The notes under the pieces were generated by a model that worked only from the letters and a program-made list of their open reading frames with translations, searched no databases and had not been told where the DNA came from. A stretch of DNA of 64,000 nt, from positions 243,473,803 to 243,537,802 of the forward strand of contig OV884059.1 in NCBI GenBank assembly GCA_930367215.1. The letters are read 5' to 3'. A program made the translations under genes and the position numbers. This stretch comes from Pollenia angustigena. Lineage: Eukaryota > Arthropoda > Insecta > Diptera > Polleniidae. This document shows positions 54,260-64,000 of this stretch, piece after piece; the stretch's first letter is position 1; every line of letters begins with the position of its first letter.

Positions 54260-55160
54260 AACAGTGTTGCCAAAAGTAGTAGTGAAGCCCATTTTTTTTA
54301 AGTTTTACAATTACAGTCACAATATTATTACAGTAACGGACTCTAGTTTATTTCAGAAATATTCCGTTCATTCATTTTTAAATAAATAAACATTTTACAT
54401 TTCAAGCGAATTTATTTTTAACTGATTCTAACAGTTATTCAGAAAACTAAGTGCATATTATTACCGATTTTCAGTTGCAGTTAATATTGTCCGTTGATTA
54501 AGTTAAATTCTTCTTTATGTACAATTAAATGAAAATGTAATTTAAAGTAACGAAAAGTTCATTTAACTTTTACTGTCAAAAATTCAACCGCGAATTCCGT
54601 AGAAACAAATGAATATTCAGTAATTTTATATAATTTAACTGTCAAAAAATTAACTACATATACCGTAAAAACAAACGAACATTTACAGTCTAATTCATAA
54701 AAATGTCTTATTTAAGGTATAATGTTCACTTTAGTTATTTCTCTTTTTTTTGTCTTATAAATTTATAAGCATTTCACAAATCTAAAATAACTATTTTAGT
54801 TATTTTAATAATATTCTCTCTCTCTCATTAGAAAAACAAGCGGACAGGAGTAAACGAAAATTACTGAATTTAATAAAATAACTGAATATTTCTTTGTTTT
54901 TACGGAATGCTCAGTCAATTGTTTGAAAGTTATTTTATATAAAATAACTGAATATTCCTTTGTTTTTTACGGAATATGTAGTTTATTTTTGATAGTTAAT
55001 TTTTATAAAATAACGTTAAATTCATTTGTTTTTACGGAACATGGAATTTCATTTTTAACAGTAAAAATTAAATGAACTTTTTGTTAAAAATAAATGAAAA
55101 ATAAGTAGACCGGTTTTAACTGAGTTTTCATTTCTTTTATATTACATTTTCAGTTAGTTT
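54260..55160. repeat. Foldback of repeated TTTACGGAAT/ATTCAGTTATT motifs
   Basis: Left-half blocks (aaagttcatttaacttttac, attccgtagaaacaaatg, tactgtcaaaaa) recur inverted in the right half (gtaaaaattaaatgaacttt, tttgtttttacggaa). The blocks are also repeated in tandem. A cagtgttgccaaaag hAT-type terminus stands at the left edge (54262). The outer limits are approximate. Confidence 0.5.
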
Positions 55161-55381
55161 TAGGTTCAGAATATTATGAGTGTAGTTGTATTCGGAATTT
55201 TGCTATTAACTGCCTGTGTCTAAAACTTCAAAAGAAACGTTCTCATGGAAAGTTTCTATAAAACAAACTCATTTCTCATTTTCTCATTACACGATTATCT
55301 TTTTTCTCAAATATAAACTGCACATTAAAGAAGTATGATTTTCTCAATGTCTCATTTGCTTCTTTCTGTTCTGTCTTAAAG

Positions 55382-56932
55382 CTTAAGGTGCATGTAGACG
55401 ACATGTTTTATATATCTGACTTGTCAACTTCTCAAGTCACATGTAATTGTGCATGTCTGTCAAAATGACTGTTTTACAGAAGGTTTATAATATTCGGTCA
55501 CAAACGTACATGTAATTTGCTTCTGTCTCTTCTGTCTTCTGTCTTCTGTCTCGGGTTTTTCCCCATAGTTATAACAAAAACCAAAATAAAAATTCCGCCA
55601 CGAAAATTTGTATTTACGCCGTTAAATAATTAAGCCATCTTAACATATTTTTCTTTTAATTCCAAGATACCAATTTAGGATATTATAATGAAACGGTTTT
55701 TATATATATATATTTACATAAATTATATTCAATAGTGGGATAATCAAGCATATCTCGGTATTGTAAAATATTAACAATAATTAGTATTGTGGTTATTTTG
55801 TTGAACTATTTATGGTTTTTAATCCAAATTTCTAATATTTTTAATTAGGCTTTAAGTTCATGAAATTTAATTTTTATTAAATTATTTTTTTATGAAGAAA
55901 GGAATTTTACAACATGAAAATTAATTAAAATTGTTATTGATAATCTTTCATTCTTGACGTGGCTCGGGCTCGAACCCTGGCCGGCAGGTTACCATGACAT
56001 GTTTCGATCGCAACCACTCGATCTCCTCAGATGGATTTGCTGTCTTACACTCGCAGCCATCGACGTCTGCTGACGTCAATAGTCAAACATCAATCCTTAA
56101 ACCAAATTGTATTTTAACATTTGGTAGATCGAAATTTGCTTTCCTGAATGATTATCCATTTTTAATTGATTTTACATGTTTTTTCCTTACTTCTGTGTTT
56201 TTTTCGTACTTTTGTCAAGAATTTTTCTTGAAGTCCAAGTACATTTTTTGTTTTTTTTGAACTTGGACTTCAAGAAAAATTCTTGGCAAAAGTACGAAAA
56301 AACAGAAGTAAGGAAAAAACATGTAAAATCAATTAAAAATGGATAATCATTCAGGAAAGCAAATTTCGATCTACCAAATGTTAAAATACAATTTGGTTTA
56401 AGGATTGATGTTTGACTATTGACGTCAGCAGTCGTCGATGGCTGCGAGTGTAAGACGGCAAATCCATCTGAGGAGATCGAGTGGTTGCGATCGAAACATG
56501 TCATGGTAACCTGCCGGCCAGGGTTCGAGCCCGAGCCACGTCAAGAATGAATGATTATCAATAACAATTTTAATTAATTTTCATGTTGTAAAATTCCTTT
56601 CTTCATAAAAATAATTTAATGAAAATTAAATTTCATGAACTTAAGCCTAATTAAAAATATTAAAAATTTGGAGTAAAATACTAACTTCAGCCGGCTAATG
56701 ATTCCGTCAATAGTGGACGCCGCTGCCGGTTTCTTCTCGGCATAGATTTCTGATGTCATATGGCTTGTCAGAAGAAAATAGAGCACGCTCTAATTGAAAT
56801 TTTGTCAGATGACTTTGCATCTGACTTTTACAGAAGCAAAGTTTAAAAGGTAACACACGACATGTATGTATTTTGCAGTGGGAAATTTGACATGTCAGAT
56901 GACAAAAACATGTCGTGTACGGTCGCCTTTAC
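55382..56932. mobile_element. TIR pair enclosing the SINE palindrome
   Basis: Left aaggtgcatgtagacgacat (55385) and inverted right aaaggcgaccgtacacgaca share gacatgttttNNNNatctga over about 45 bases. The target duplication is not clear (TAA versus TTT). The head-to-head SINE pair appears to lie inside this older element. Confidence 0.45.
55778..56672. repeat. Head-to-head SINE-like pair forming an ~890-bp palindrome
   Basis: The minus-oriented arm (55778-56243) and plus-oriented arm (56254-56672) are almost identical inverted copies. Each has the box-A-like gatcGAGTGGTTgcgatc and box B GGTTCGAgCCC. The axis, near 56248, lies between two copies of the head sequence aacttggacttcaag. The arms differ at few sites, for example the box B neighbourhood, a one-base insertion, and a small duplication (aatgaatgatt) at the right. 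Two 88-105-codon frames are mirror by-products. Confidence 0.75.
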
Positions 56933-57169
56933 CAGCACTGATATTTTACAACTTTCAAATGTATTTGTTGCCAACATAAAACAAATTCTTTTCTCGGTAT
57001 ATTGAGAAACCCAAAATCGTTAAAGGTCAGTTATGCGGTCTAATAAAGTTATGTTGACATTAAGTAATAGACAGCTTGTCGATAGATTGAGTAAATGGTT
57101 ATCAGTATTTTTTTAAATATATTTTCATATAAAATTACTTGCAAACACTAACTTCGATATCATGAATAA

Positions 57170-57490
57170 CTGTTTTGATTTCTATGGATGTGAAATTTGG
57201 AACGCTGCCTCCTGATGCATGAACACTTTGCACGTTTTCGTAAATAAATGAATCCGAAGAGTTCTGCGAATCTTCTGGCTACGAACCATCTCAACCATCA
57301 ATCCATAGGCTGAAACATGTCAAATAGCGTTGCATATAGAAATGTATGTAGAGAAGAAAGTGTAACTGGATTAGACACACACTCCATAAGCCACTGGAGG
57401 CTGGACAAATACATAAAAGCTGGGGTGAAGTAAAAACTATTGCGATGAAAAGATCTGAATAAAAAAAGTTTGTTGAGGCCCTATGCTTAG
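57170..57490 (+). pseudogene. RTE-type LINE C-terminal fragment
   Basis: The decayed frames read FYGCEIWNA (57178), RRVLRIFWLRTIS (about 57257) and LEAGQIHKSWGEVKTIAMKR (about 57394-57453), ending FVEALC-like. This is the post-RT C-terminal segment of RTE-like retrotransposons ('RRxLRIFWPxxISNxxL...RKWxWIGHTLRK'). Stops and frameshifts are common. Confidence 0.55.
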
Positions 57491-58039
57491 TAAAATTTAT
57501 TGCACACATTTTTTATGGTTTCATGTTCGAAAAAAGTTTTTGGGCTGTAGGGGAAAAATTTCTGCCAACCCTGGTTTGCGATTCAAGGACATGTTCATTT
57601 AGGAATGTGTATAATGAGTCCGCCCAGGTTGGGCCATCTTTTTAACAAAATAAAAACAATTTGCAAACACAATACCCAGATTAACTTTTTTTCTATATAA
57701 ATTAATAAGTTCTTATATTTTCATGTAAATGATATTTTCCCTTATGAATTTAAGAAAAAAAAAATTTGAATGTTCTTAAGAGAATAAATCGGTAGACCAT
57801 GAATAAATATGTAGTCGAATGGTAAAGATGGAAAACAAGACATGATTTTGCACCACAAACTTTAAACAAAATGTCATAAATCATAATTTACCTTAAATAC
57901 TAGTATGAGTCAGATCTAGAATTACGCCCAAGTCTCTAAGCAAAAACAAAACAAAATCTTCAATTCCAGTGTTAAGCAGGTCCTTTTCTTTGATTGTGCA
58001 AAGTCACTGAATTTTTAACAGCGAAGCTAAAAGAGCTTG

Positions 58040-58350
58040 TAAATAAAAGTCTACGAAAAACTTGAAGAATATTTTGGCCTGATCGCATCACAAATGCCAA
58101 CCGAATTCTCGTGGCTCTTGAAGTGAGCCGTAAATAGATCTCCGACAAAGCAAAGATAAGCCTAGACTGGAATCCTCAAGGGAGAAAAAAACATGGGATC
58201 CCAGCAGACAACAAGCAGAAGACCAGTAGAAGTGGAGCATTGACAACAAGGACTTACGTGTACATAAGTCATGGCATAAAACAAAAGTCACTGGAGAGCT
58301 TTCCTAAAGACATTCCCCTTTTAACGATTGCGATTTGTAGTAGCGCTCTC
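58040..58350 (+). pseudogene. RTE-type LINE C-terminal fragment, second copy
   Basis: FWPDRITNAN (about 58072), ALDWNPQGRKK-like (about 58162-58195), an RSVEH-like stretch and KSWHKTKVTGE (about 58265) follow the same order as the fragment at 57170. They match the 'RITNANLW ... ALxWNPQGxRxRGRP' consensus. It is frameshifted and dead. Confidence 0.6.
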
Positions 58351-58440
58351 TGATCTGTGCAGGTTTCAAAATTTTATTTTTTGTAAATTTAATCGCATCA
58401 TAAAGTCTAGGTTCACACCTAAAAGCTTCATTCAGAAAGT

Positions 58441-59326
58441 CTGGGGCCTAATTACCGCATTCGATATCGAGTAAGCTCTCGTATCGAGTAAACTATCGTA
58501 TTTTTCTGCATTCGATAGACACTGACGTATCGAATGAAAGCTAGAGAGTTGTAATCAGGGACCGAAAATAACTGTTATGTTTTTATTTCAGAGCAAAAAG
58601 GTTAGGCAAAAATGCCCTTTATCTGCATTTGGGAATTTTTAACCATTATCGTGACTTTTATATTATATTGGTTACCGTAACTAATAAATTGAGAATACAA
58701 AAATTTTGGTTATAAATAACCATTAAATCAACCAAAAAAATTTTTTGGTTAAAAATAACCATTATTGAAAAAAATTGATTTTTTTTGGTTATCATGTATG
58801 AAAAAATTTCAAAGGTTTATTGTTGTCACCAAGTTTGTATATACATGTATACAAACATATGTACATTGTATATTGTTTGCATACTAAACTCAAATATACA
58901 ATATCTTTGCCGTAGTAACCAAAAAAAAAAAATTTTTATAATGGTTATTTTCAACCAAAAAAAATTTTGGTTGAAGTAATGGTTATCTTCGACCAAAAAA
59001 TTGGTCGGTTTATATAACGATTATTTATAACCAAAAAAATATATATCTCATTTCAATTGGTTAAAATAACCAAAATAAAATATATTACTTGTTAATGGTT
59101 AGTTATAACCATTACGTAAATGTATCAGTAATAATTGTTAAATCTGATTTTTTTATCATTTATCTTATAACTGTTACGTCCCTGGTTGTAATGGCTTTGG
59201 TTACTCGATATCGAATGCTATCATCTCAAATTACGATACATTTCATTCGATATCTAGAGTCATAATACCAAAATAAAAAATTTCGATCAATTTTGCTCGA
59301 TATCGTATGCGGTAATTAGACCCCTG
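58441..59326. mobile_element. MITE with CTGGGGCCTAATTACCGC ends, split by a hAT insertion
   Basis: Left ctggggcctaattaccgcat and inverted right caggggtctaattaccgcat are followed by cgatatcgag on both sides. Without the inner element it is about 250 bp and largely palindromic. No target duplication was seen. Confidence 0.65.
58556..59184. mobile_element. Non-autonomous hAT element, 629 bp, 8-bp TSD
   Basis: The ends are CAGGGACCG and inverted CAGGGACGT. GTTGTAAT is exactly duplicated at 58548-58555 and 59185-59192. The interior is packed with aaccaaaaaaattttggtt palindromes and ggttataaataacc motifs. It sits inside the MITE 58441-59326. Confidence 0.85.
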
Positions 59327-59329
59327 GGT

Positions 59330-60829
59330 TTTAATGGTGAGAGGGAAAGCTACCCTCTGCCTTTCGTAGTATAAGCCCAGACAAAGTATCGTTCAAAGAT
59401 AATCAGCCCCTGTCAGTATTTTGCACACAAGAGGAATAATTCGCAAATACCCCATTTGATTGACAATCAAACGTACTTCTTTTTATGAATTTTCAACTAA
59501 AAAAAAAATGTGCAATCATTTAGCTCTTAAGACCAAGTTTATTTATCTCGGTGCAATAACAGAAATACATGTATATATCAAGAAAAAATGCTACGAATTG
59601 TTTAATGGCTAAAGTTATTATTACATTTGGTTTTATTTTGATATAAACCAAACTTCCGCTAAAGTTTGAGACCATGCTAAAGTTTTTTTTTTTAACAAAT
59701 AATATATTTTTTAATTTTTACATTTATCTTTTTTTTGATAAATAAACGAATTGTCATTTAGTTTTTTGTTATTACAAAGTTTTATTACGTATTTTTTTTA
59801 CAGGTACGAGCGCAAACTTTTTTAATTGAAGTTTTAATTTTCCAGGAATAAAAAATGGTAGGAAGACTCTTTATTTTTTGCTCTTTTCTTTCCCTATGGG
59901 ATAACGAATTAAAAAGTCCTTTTAAAGATAAAAAAGTGACTTACATTTACAGGTTGTGTTTGAGTGGTAACTAATGAATTAGGAATTGTATTCTGCTTTT
60001 TAAATACATTCGTATGCCCTAGAGATAAATACCTACGCTTTTGATGATGATGAACAGCAAATGTGAGGTGATTAGATGAAAAATATTTTAATTAAAGTTA
60101 TATTATACTTTTAAAAAATATTTTTTTTTTTTAATTTAATGGTTTTTCAATTATTATTTACCTAGAAGTATTTTTTTTTCGACTGGAAATAATTCGTAAG
60201 CCAAGTGAATTTTATATGGAAACATCCCAAGATAAACTTTTACAATGTCCCGCAAAAATGTTCTGGAGATTTCGAATTGAGCAGTAAGAAAACGAATAGT
60301 CTCACACTTACACAGAAGCATTTACAATTTCTGTAGTGCGAAGATTTCGGGCAACGCTTAATTAAGCTTCTTATCATGTTAATACTGAGAGCTGTTGCGG
60401 TTTTAAAATCATAGTTGTGCACATAACATTGATTTAAATTAGCATTGCATTTTCACTAAATAAAACTGCAAAAAAATAATTTTTAACAATTTTTTTTTAT
60501 CAGATTTAGTGATGATTGGTATTTTTTCACTGTCACTCAACGCAGATTGGATGCATAAAATCCGCAATCAATTCAATATTGCACAATTTGAACTTGCAAG
60601 TAATAAAGCTGCATTAAAAAATACTCCACAAAAATTAAAAAAAAAGTAATTTCTGTATACATGTACATGGTTTTTGGCTTTTGTGATGATATCCAGAAGC
60701 AAATAAAATGAAACAAAATAAAACTTTGTCAATAACGAAATAATTAAAGCTTCGTTCACAATGGCAACAATATTTCTACTTGGTGCTCACAATAAAACAA
60801 AAATTCTTAAAATTTTCATTCAAAACTAA
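59330..60829. other. AT-rich stretch, no gene seen
   Basis: Long T- and A-tracts and occasional acceptor-like ttttttacag (59800) and ttccag (59847) without matching donors. No transposon ends were recognised. Confidence 0.45.
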
Positions 60830-60837
60830 ATGAAATT

Positions 60838-61062
60838 CAAGGCGAATTTATTACAGGTGGTCTTAAAAGCCCTGCTGATATTAGCTAAAATCACTGTTGG
60901 ATGTCAAAATTTTGTTTATTCTCTTTTATTATCTTTGTTTCTGTTTTGTTTTATTTCTGTTTTTGACATTGTACAATGATTTTACAAAAACAAATTGCTT
61001 GTGGTTTTTGTACGAGTTGTACTTGTTGTAGTACCGAGATTACCTGGTATGAATTCGCCTTG
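60838..61062. mobile_element. MITE, CAAGGCGAATTCA family, 8-bp TSD
   Basis: caaggcgaatttattacagg at the left and inverted caaggcgaattcataccagg at the right, 225 bp long. ATGAAATT is exactly duplicated at 60830-60837 and 61063-61070. It is the third member of the family in this window. Confidence 0.9.
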
Positions 61063-61145
61063 ATGAAATTATTACAACCGTCATTTAAAATGTCATACAA
61101 ATTGCTGCTAAAGTAGAAGAAGACTAATTTTTTAAAAAAAACTAA

Positions 61146-61273
61146 TGTGCTGTTTCCAGGTGACAATCAATTGATTGTGTAGAAAAATATATATGAAAAT
61201 CACGCAGTTTTTTAGGTACTTTTCATATAAATTTTTCTGCACAACCAATTGCTTGTCACCTGGAAACAACACA
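61146..61273. mobile_element. 128-bp palindromic MITE, TSD TAA
   Basis: tgtgctgtttccaggtgaca pairs with tgtcacctggaaacaacaca. TAA flanks both sides (61143-61145 and 61274-61276), PIF/Harbinger style. Confidence 0.75.
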
Positions 61274-61327
61274 TAACTGCCTGTTTTTCAAAATAATATA
61301 TAATTTTTTGCTTGGGAATTTACCCCG

Positions 61328-61632
61328 GGTCTCCACGTAGCAATATTTATTGCGGTAAACGTCAAATTTGATTGCTCCATTAAATTTGCGATGTATAGAC
61401 CGCATATTGCCATGAGTGGCAATCTATTGTGCAATGATTGCTCTTCTTATTGCTTAGCAATCTGCTGTAAAATCATCTGCTATCTATCCGACATTTAATT
61501 TCTCTGTACGTTTGTTTATGGCAAAGCAGGAGAACACGTGAATCTCCTGCAATATAGTCAGCAATTATTGCGCCATTGTTCTGCCGACGTTATTGCTTGT
61601 GCTTAGCAAAAAAAAATTGCTACGTGGAGACC
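61328..61632. mobile_element. MITE, TIR GGTCTCCACGTAGCAAT
   Basis: ggtctccacgtagcaat at the left recurs inverted (attgctacgtggagacc) at the right, 305 bp apart. Many gcaat/attgc motifs lie inside. The target duplication was not identified. Confidence 0.65.
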
Positions 61633-61796
61633 TAGCGTTATATTGAGACAACAATAAAAAAACTCAAATTCATCTTTTTTTCAATATAAATTTCTAAACC
61701 AAAGTTTTTATTTTTGTTTGAAAACAGGACAAAACGAAATTTTTTTGTTTGTTTTTTATTTTTTTTTTAATTAAATTCAAAATTTGATGTTGCACT

Positions 61797-63289
61797 CAGG
61801 GTTGTCAGATTTGGCGATTTCTCGCCAAACGTGGCGATTTTCAAACATGTTTGGCGACCTAATTTTTGATTTGGCGACATGGCGATTTTTTGGCGATTTA
61901 TAAAATTGTTAAAATCGCCACCTGGCTATTTTTGATGACCTATGAATTTGATTTGAAATTCGTTAAATTCAATACTTAGAAATAATATTTTTTTAATTCT
62001 CGTATTTTTATGAATGAAATTTAAGGTGATCATATATATGATAGGTATTTAAAGGTATGTTCAAATGGCTGATGAAGTAAATGAAAATCTTCTAGAAAAG
62101 TGTTTTTTATATATCAATTGCTCTTAAAAAAATCAATAAATAGAATTCCTTAAAACACGAATATGTTGTAAGTCTATAAACATTTTCACATTATACTTAT
62201 ATGTATGTATGTGGCAATTTATTATCACAGATAAAATATGTTGTCGTTAGTGATATTTTAAAGATTTTAATGAATCCTATCATACCTTTGGACGTTTATG
62301 AAACACAATGGAAAAAATGAGCGTTGGTTAATTGGAAAAATAACTAAATAAGTTTAGACCAACATTTTAAAGCTATAGGGATACGGCAGGTACGTAAAAT
62401 TTTAAGAACTTTACTTTGGCTGTCCTTAATATGCGGTTATAGCAACTAGTAATGCCTGTGTTGAAACTATGAACTCCACTAAAACTCGCCTTCGAATTAG
62501 AATGCAATACGAACTTCTAGACGCGTTATTATGAGTTTTACAGGCATGTTCTTTAAATCACAAGATTTCAAATCACTTGTGATTTTGAAATCACAATTGT
62601 GATTAATGGGTGTTTTAAAAACCACAAAAGTTTTAACTTAGTTAAAAATGGTGGAAACAAATAAGCAAGTAATTTTACCACTTAGCTGACTGGTTTAAAT
62701 TCACAATTATGAAAATAGCTTTTTGTCCAGAACACCTTTTTTGTGATTTCAAATCAGATTTTGGGATCAGAACATGCCTGATAAGTTATATGAATGGGAA
62801 TAGTACATGTTGCACTTCTTTTGTACTTTAGTTGAATACATGTAATACATACCTTCACAATGTATTCCAAATTAGAAGACAAATAGCGAGTCTTGACGGT
62901 GAAGCGTTTTAGTATATAATAAAACTGCAACTATTGTATGTAGTGCATTTCTAATATTTGTTTAGTACTAGCCGCAAAAAATCTTTTTTTGTTGCTTTAA
63001 GTAGATGACTATAAATTATTTTATAGTAAACAACGTGTTCACTAACTATTTTTATTTCGCTCTAAAAAAAAAATTAAGCAAAATATATATTATGGCGACT
63101 TTTTTGAATTTTTGGCGTATTCAAGCGATACGGAACTAATTTAGTTTTTAGGATTTATAAAAAATATTTTTAATAATATAAAAAATATGTATTTTATAGT
63201 CAAAAACTTGTAAACAAAGGCTTTGGCGATGTTGGCGATTTTTGATATTGAATTTAGCGAAAAAGGTCAAAATCAATCTGACAACCCTG
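61797..63289. mobile_element. hAT element, 1,493 bp, 8-bp TSD
   Basis: CAGGGTTGTCAGATT at the left and inverted CAGGGTTGTCAGATT at the right. GTTGCACT is exactly duplicated at 61789-61796 and 63290-63297. TGGCGA motifs are clustered in both subterminal regions: six or more at 61811-61920 and at least five at 63092-63240. No transposase frame survives. A further MITE (62541-62780) is nested inside. Confidence 0.9.
62541..62780. mobile_element. MITE, TIR CAGGCATGTTCT, nested in a hAT
   Basis: caggcatgttct and inverted agaacatgcctg bracket 240 bp with several aaatcacaa/ttgtgattt motifs. The flanks atgagtttta and ataagttata match at 8 of 10 positions, a possible aged target duplication. Confidence 0.6.
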
Positions 63290-63297
63290 GTTGCACT

Positions 63298-64000
63298 CAA
63301 ATTAGTTAAGAACAAAAAGGTTGCAACTAACTAAATATTGCTTTTTTTTCAAATCCAGTCATTATTTATTTGAGTGTATAATGTTTTAACATCACTATCT
63401 TTCATGCTCTATCTACTAAGTATGAGTTGAAACTGCAACATAAGTTCATTATCCCCCATTTAATTAAAAAATGAATGTAGATGGTATTTTCTCTGTGCTT
63501 TAGCAAATGATCTTCCGTAAACATTTAAAAATTTTAGAGGTCGGTTCACACATGCTTAAATTTTTCAAGGAACATCGATATATTGTTTTATTTAGGTTGA
63601 CTTGGCTATAATCCTTTCCGCATTTTCGAAAGAATGTGAATGGAAAATAATTTTTTGGAAATGCATCACTGAAATTCACACTTTTTAAGTCTCATTTTTT
63701 TTGCCAACAAGTTTGCAAATTTATTAGATTGGGTATACATACCTGCATCAGCCTCAATTGCGTATACGTATTATAAGAATAATTTTTTTGATTAAAACTA
63801 TTTATTTTTGAAAGTGAGTATAAATTTAGCTTACCCTCACACTTTTGTAAGTGTCTATTCATTTTCAGACTTAGACCATATTTACATTACACAAAACAAA
63901 TTATTGGCAGTTTTTTTTTTCAATTAATAGTGATTTTTGAATTTTAAAATAAATTTGATTACGTTCTTAATTGATTGAATTAAAAAAAAAAACATTTTTT
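63298..64000. other. AT-rich stretch, no gene seen
   Basis: No feature was recognised. An isolated gtgagtat (63813) has no exon context. Confidence 0.45.

Noticed and set aside
55994..56504. Two mirror-image frames of 88 and 105 codons
   Set aside because: The same SINE sequence read in both arms of the palindrome; non-coding.
57565..57580. Isolated CCAACCCTGG as a hAT terminus
   Set aside because: No partner end within a plausible distance.
1..64000. CRISPR arrays, operons, Shine-Dalgarno sites, integrons
   Set aside because: Sequence is animal-type; direct repeats present are transposon or satellite derived and none has CRISPR spacing.

Overview
Organism. The window is AT-rich animal DNA with no bacterial features. 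It holds jockey, RTE, mariner, Tigger, hAT, PIF/Harbinger, Helitron and DINE-like debris, a 63-base intron with canonical borders, a CTAAT branch-point motif and TCAGTT-type initiators. This points to a higher (cyclorrhaphan) fly with a large, repeat-inflated genome. The species is inferred only to that level.

Overall content. I see no intact protein-coding gene, rRNA or tRNA. The window reads as a long intron or intergenic region built from layers of transposable elements. The one host-gene candidate is a 48-base exon-like segment at 19179-19226 (+), with branch point, acceptor and strong donor. A weaker candidate is an A-rich untranslated exon ending at a GTAAGT donor at 43300.

Layout. 0-9 kb: a perfect hairpin repeat, several TIR elements (835-1896 has a perfect 8-bp duplication), a palindromic GTCC/GACACT array, 82-bp minisatellites, and two TIR elements carrying broken minus-strand gene pieces (6759-6973 split by an intron; 8815-8982 Myb/SANT-like). 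9-16 kb: a decayed LINE split by a TATCGATA-rich element, a Tigger element, a deleted mariner and a Helitron with 5' TC and 3' CTAG. 16-24 kb: mostly featureless AT-rich DNA holding the candidate exon. 24-30 kb: nested MITEs inside an unclassified repeat family (called F1 here). 31.8-37 kb: two jockey remnants on opposite strands, one split by an element with a 9-bp duplication. 37.9-41 kb: a DINE-like element interrupted by a 2.4 kb insertion that itself holds SINE copies and a tandem array. 43.5-49 kb: a large TIR candidate with nested MITE, SINE and mariner pieces, then an F1 foldback. 49.8-56.9 kb: a DINE-like element, a foldback, a hAT element inserted into an open frame, and a head-to-head SINE palindrome. 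57-64 kb: RTE 3' ends, nested hAT/MITE insertions and a 1.5 kb hAT element.

The strongest evidence is exact: eight insertions are bracketed by perfect 8- or 9-bp target duplications, and five small elements by 3-bp TTA or TAA duplications. Nesting gives a relative order of insertion. Nothing here is a demonstrable new biological system. The points most worth checking are the candidate cassette exon, the gene pieces inside TIR elements, the 82-bp module found in four unrelated TIR elements, and the MITE family with CAAGGCGAATTCA ends.
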